This document shows, in pieces, positions 63,333-64,000 of a DNA stretch of 64,000 nucleotides. Source of the DNA: Phascolarctos cinereus. Lineage: Eukaryota; Chordata; Mammalia; Diprotodontia; Phascolarctidae. The stretch is from NCBI RefSeq assembly GCF_002099425.1, contig NW_018344194.1, positions 744,001 to 808,000 on the forward strand, read 5' to 3'. Position 1 is the first letter of the stretch. Each line of letters begins with the position of its first letter. The position numbers and the translations under genes are program-made. Below the pieces are notes generated by a model. That model had not been told where the DNA came from, did not search any database, and saw nothing but the letters and a program-made list of their open reading frames with translations.

Positions 63333-63497
63333 CACTCTGCAGACCGACAAAGCTGGGGGCTCACAATTTGTGTCACAAATTAGACCCCATTATCCTCAGC
63401 CTGTGCCAAGACTGCCACCATTCTGCCTCTAAACTGGAGAAAGCGGGGCTCAGCAGGGGAAAGAAAGCCCCCCCCCAACCAACCAGGAGAGAAACAC

Positions 63498-63622
63498 ACA
63501 TGGAATTCTGGGGCCTGGGTTCAAATCCACGGTCTGTGTCTGGCCTTGGCTAAGGCCCTTCCCTCCTCTGTACAATGGGGAGGTCAGACTACATTGCCCC
63601 TGATGGAGCTGACCTCTGAATC
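63498..63622 (+). repeat. MIR3/THER1-type SINE
   Basis: GAATTCTGGGGCCTGGGTTCAAATCC, CCTCCTCTGTACAATGGGGAGGTCAGAC; degraded but in order. Confidence 0.65.
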
Positions 63623-63689
63623 CTTCACCACCTCGGTGGCTTTGTGCACAGCACCTTCCCTCTCTGCACCTCAGTTTCTTTCTCTGCCA

Positions 63690-63740
63690 AAGGAGTCCGG
63701 GCACATAGTAGGTGCTTAATAAATGCTGACTGACTGATTC
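63690..63740 (+). repeat. L2/MIR 3' terminus
   Basis: GGGCACATAGTAGGTGCTTAATAAATGCTGACTGACTGATTC is a well-kept terminus. It directly follows a CTCAGTTTCTTTCTCTGCC core scrap, so it may be the end of a MIR-like element rather than of L2. Confidence 0.6.
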
Positions 63741-63884
63741 TGTTCCTCTGCAGTGCTCCTCCATGGGCTCCCACCCCTCTGCTTTTCCCAGATGGCTGAC
63801 CAATGAGACGGGTCCAAAGTGTGCGAAAGGGCCACATTCACACTGACGCTGGACCAGGGAGTCCCAGGTGGAGGGACCTGGAGC

Positions 63885-64000
63885 TGGCAGGGGCTTCTGG
63901 GGCCATCTGGATAGTCCAAGCCCGCCATCTAACAAAGGAGGAAACTGAGGCCCAGATGGAAAGGCCCTGAGTGCCCAGAGTCACCCAGCTATCATGTGTC
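63885..64000 (-). repeat. MIR3/THER1-type SINE, reverse, cut by window edge
   Basis: GGGGCCATCTGGATAGTCC, AACAAAGGAGGAAACTGAGGCCCAGATGG and GAGTCACCCAGCTATCATGTG; it continues past the right edge. Confidence 0.75.

Overview
ORGANISM. This is nuclear DNA from a mammal, and the repeats point to a marsupial. Complete short SINEs with the head GGGCAGCTAGGTGGCGCAGTGG and an adenine tail directly after a CCTCAC end (27757-27908, 51823-51979) look like the WSINE1-type elements I associate with Australian marsupials. Three SINEs carry a BovB/RTE-type 3' tail (821-1045, 39617-39867, 61230-61475), a marsupial trait. One 5'-truncated L1 (44769-45632) ends in ORF2 plus a marsupial-type 3' UTR. The rest of the recognisable repeats are old: MIR/MIR3/THER1-type CORE-SINEs, L2 and hAT elements. 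The exact species cannot be told.

GENES. I find no protein-coding gene, tRNA, rRNA or processed pseudogene I can support. The open frames are short, often lie across SINE, L2 or simple-repeat DNA, and are about what chance gives in GC-rich DNA. The window reads as intergenic or intronic sequence. I recognise no LTR retrovirus or other capsid-bearing element.

LAYOUT. 1-9 kb: scattered MIR and L2 fragments, a CT microsatellite, a C-rich minisatellite (6170-6428) and an old L1 3' end (about 7950-8535). 9-18 kb: mostly unassigned unique DNA with a polypurine block (11163-11512) and a long CA array (13684-14032). 18.9-19.8 kb: a minisatellite of 30-36 bp units whose minus strand reads as charged KETDEE-type peptide repeats. 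19.8-21.2 kb: AT-richer unassigned DNA. 22.6-23.1 kb: a CA minisatellite with 48 bp spacing. 24-30 kb: MIR/L2 plus one WSINE1-type copy. 31.4-32.1 kb: pyrimidine block. 32-44 kb: mixed, with several candidate regulatory islands. 44.7-46.5 kb: the L1 and a GGAA array. 47-53 kb: CA arrays, a hAT element, and an antisense L2 split by a WSINE1. 55-64 kb: two more hAT elements, a 97 bp-period GATCACA-rich array, L2 copies (one split by a MIR), and CORE-SINEs up to the right edge.

WHAT STANDS OUT. The coding-like minisatellite at 19 kb; a clean DR5 of nuclear-receptor half-sites (38803-38819); a 22 bp tandem duplication carrying two NR5A/ERR-type half-sites (26557-26600); CTCF-like motifs formed by SINE heads (822-840, 60667-60685); a hAT element with a perfect 8 bp target duplication (57172-57316); and several AT-rich motif-dense islands that may be conserved enhancers (about 48775-49010, 8990-9245, 42340-42540). 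The high GC content and crowding of mini- and microsatellites resemble subtelomeric mammalian DNA; that is inference.
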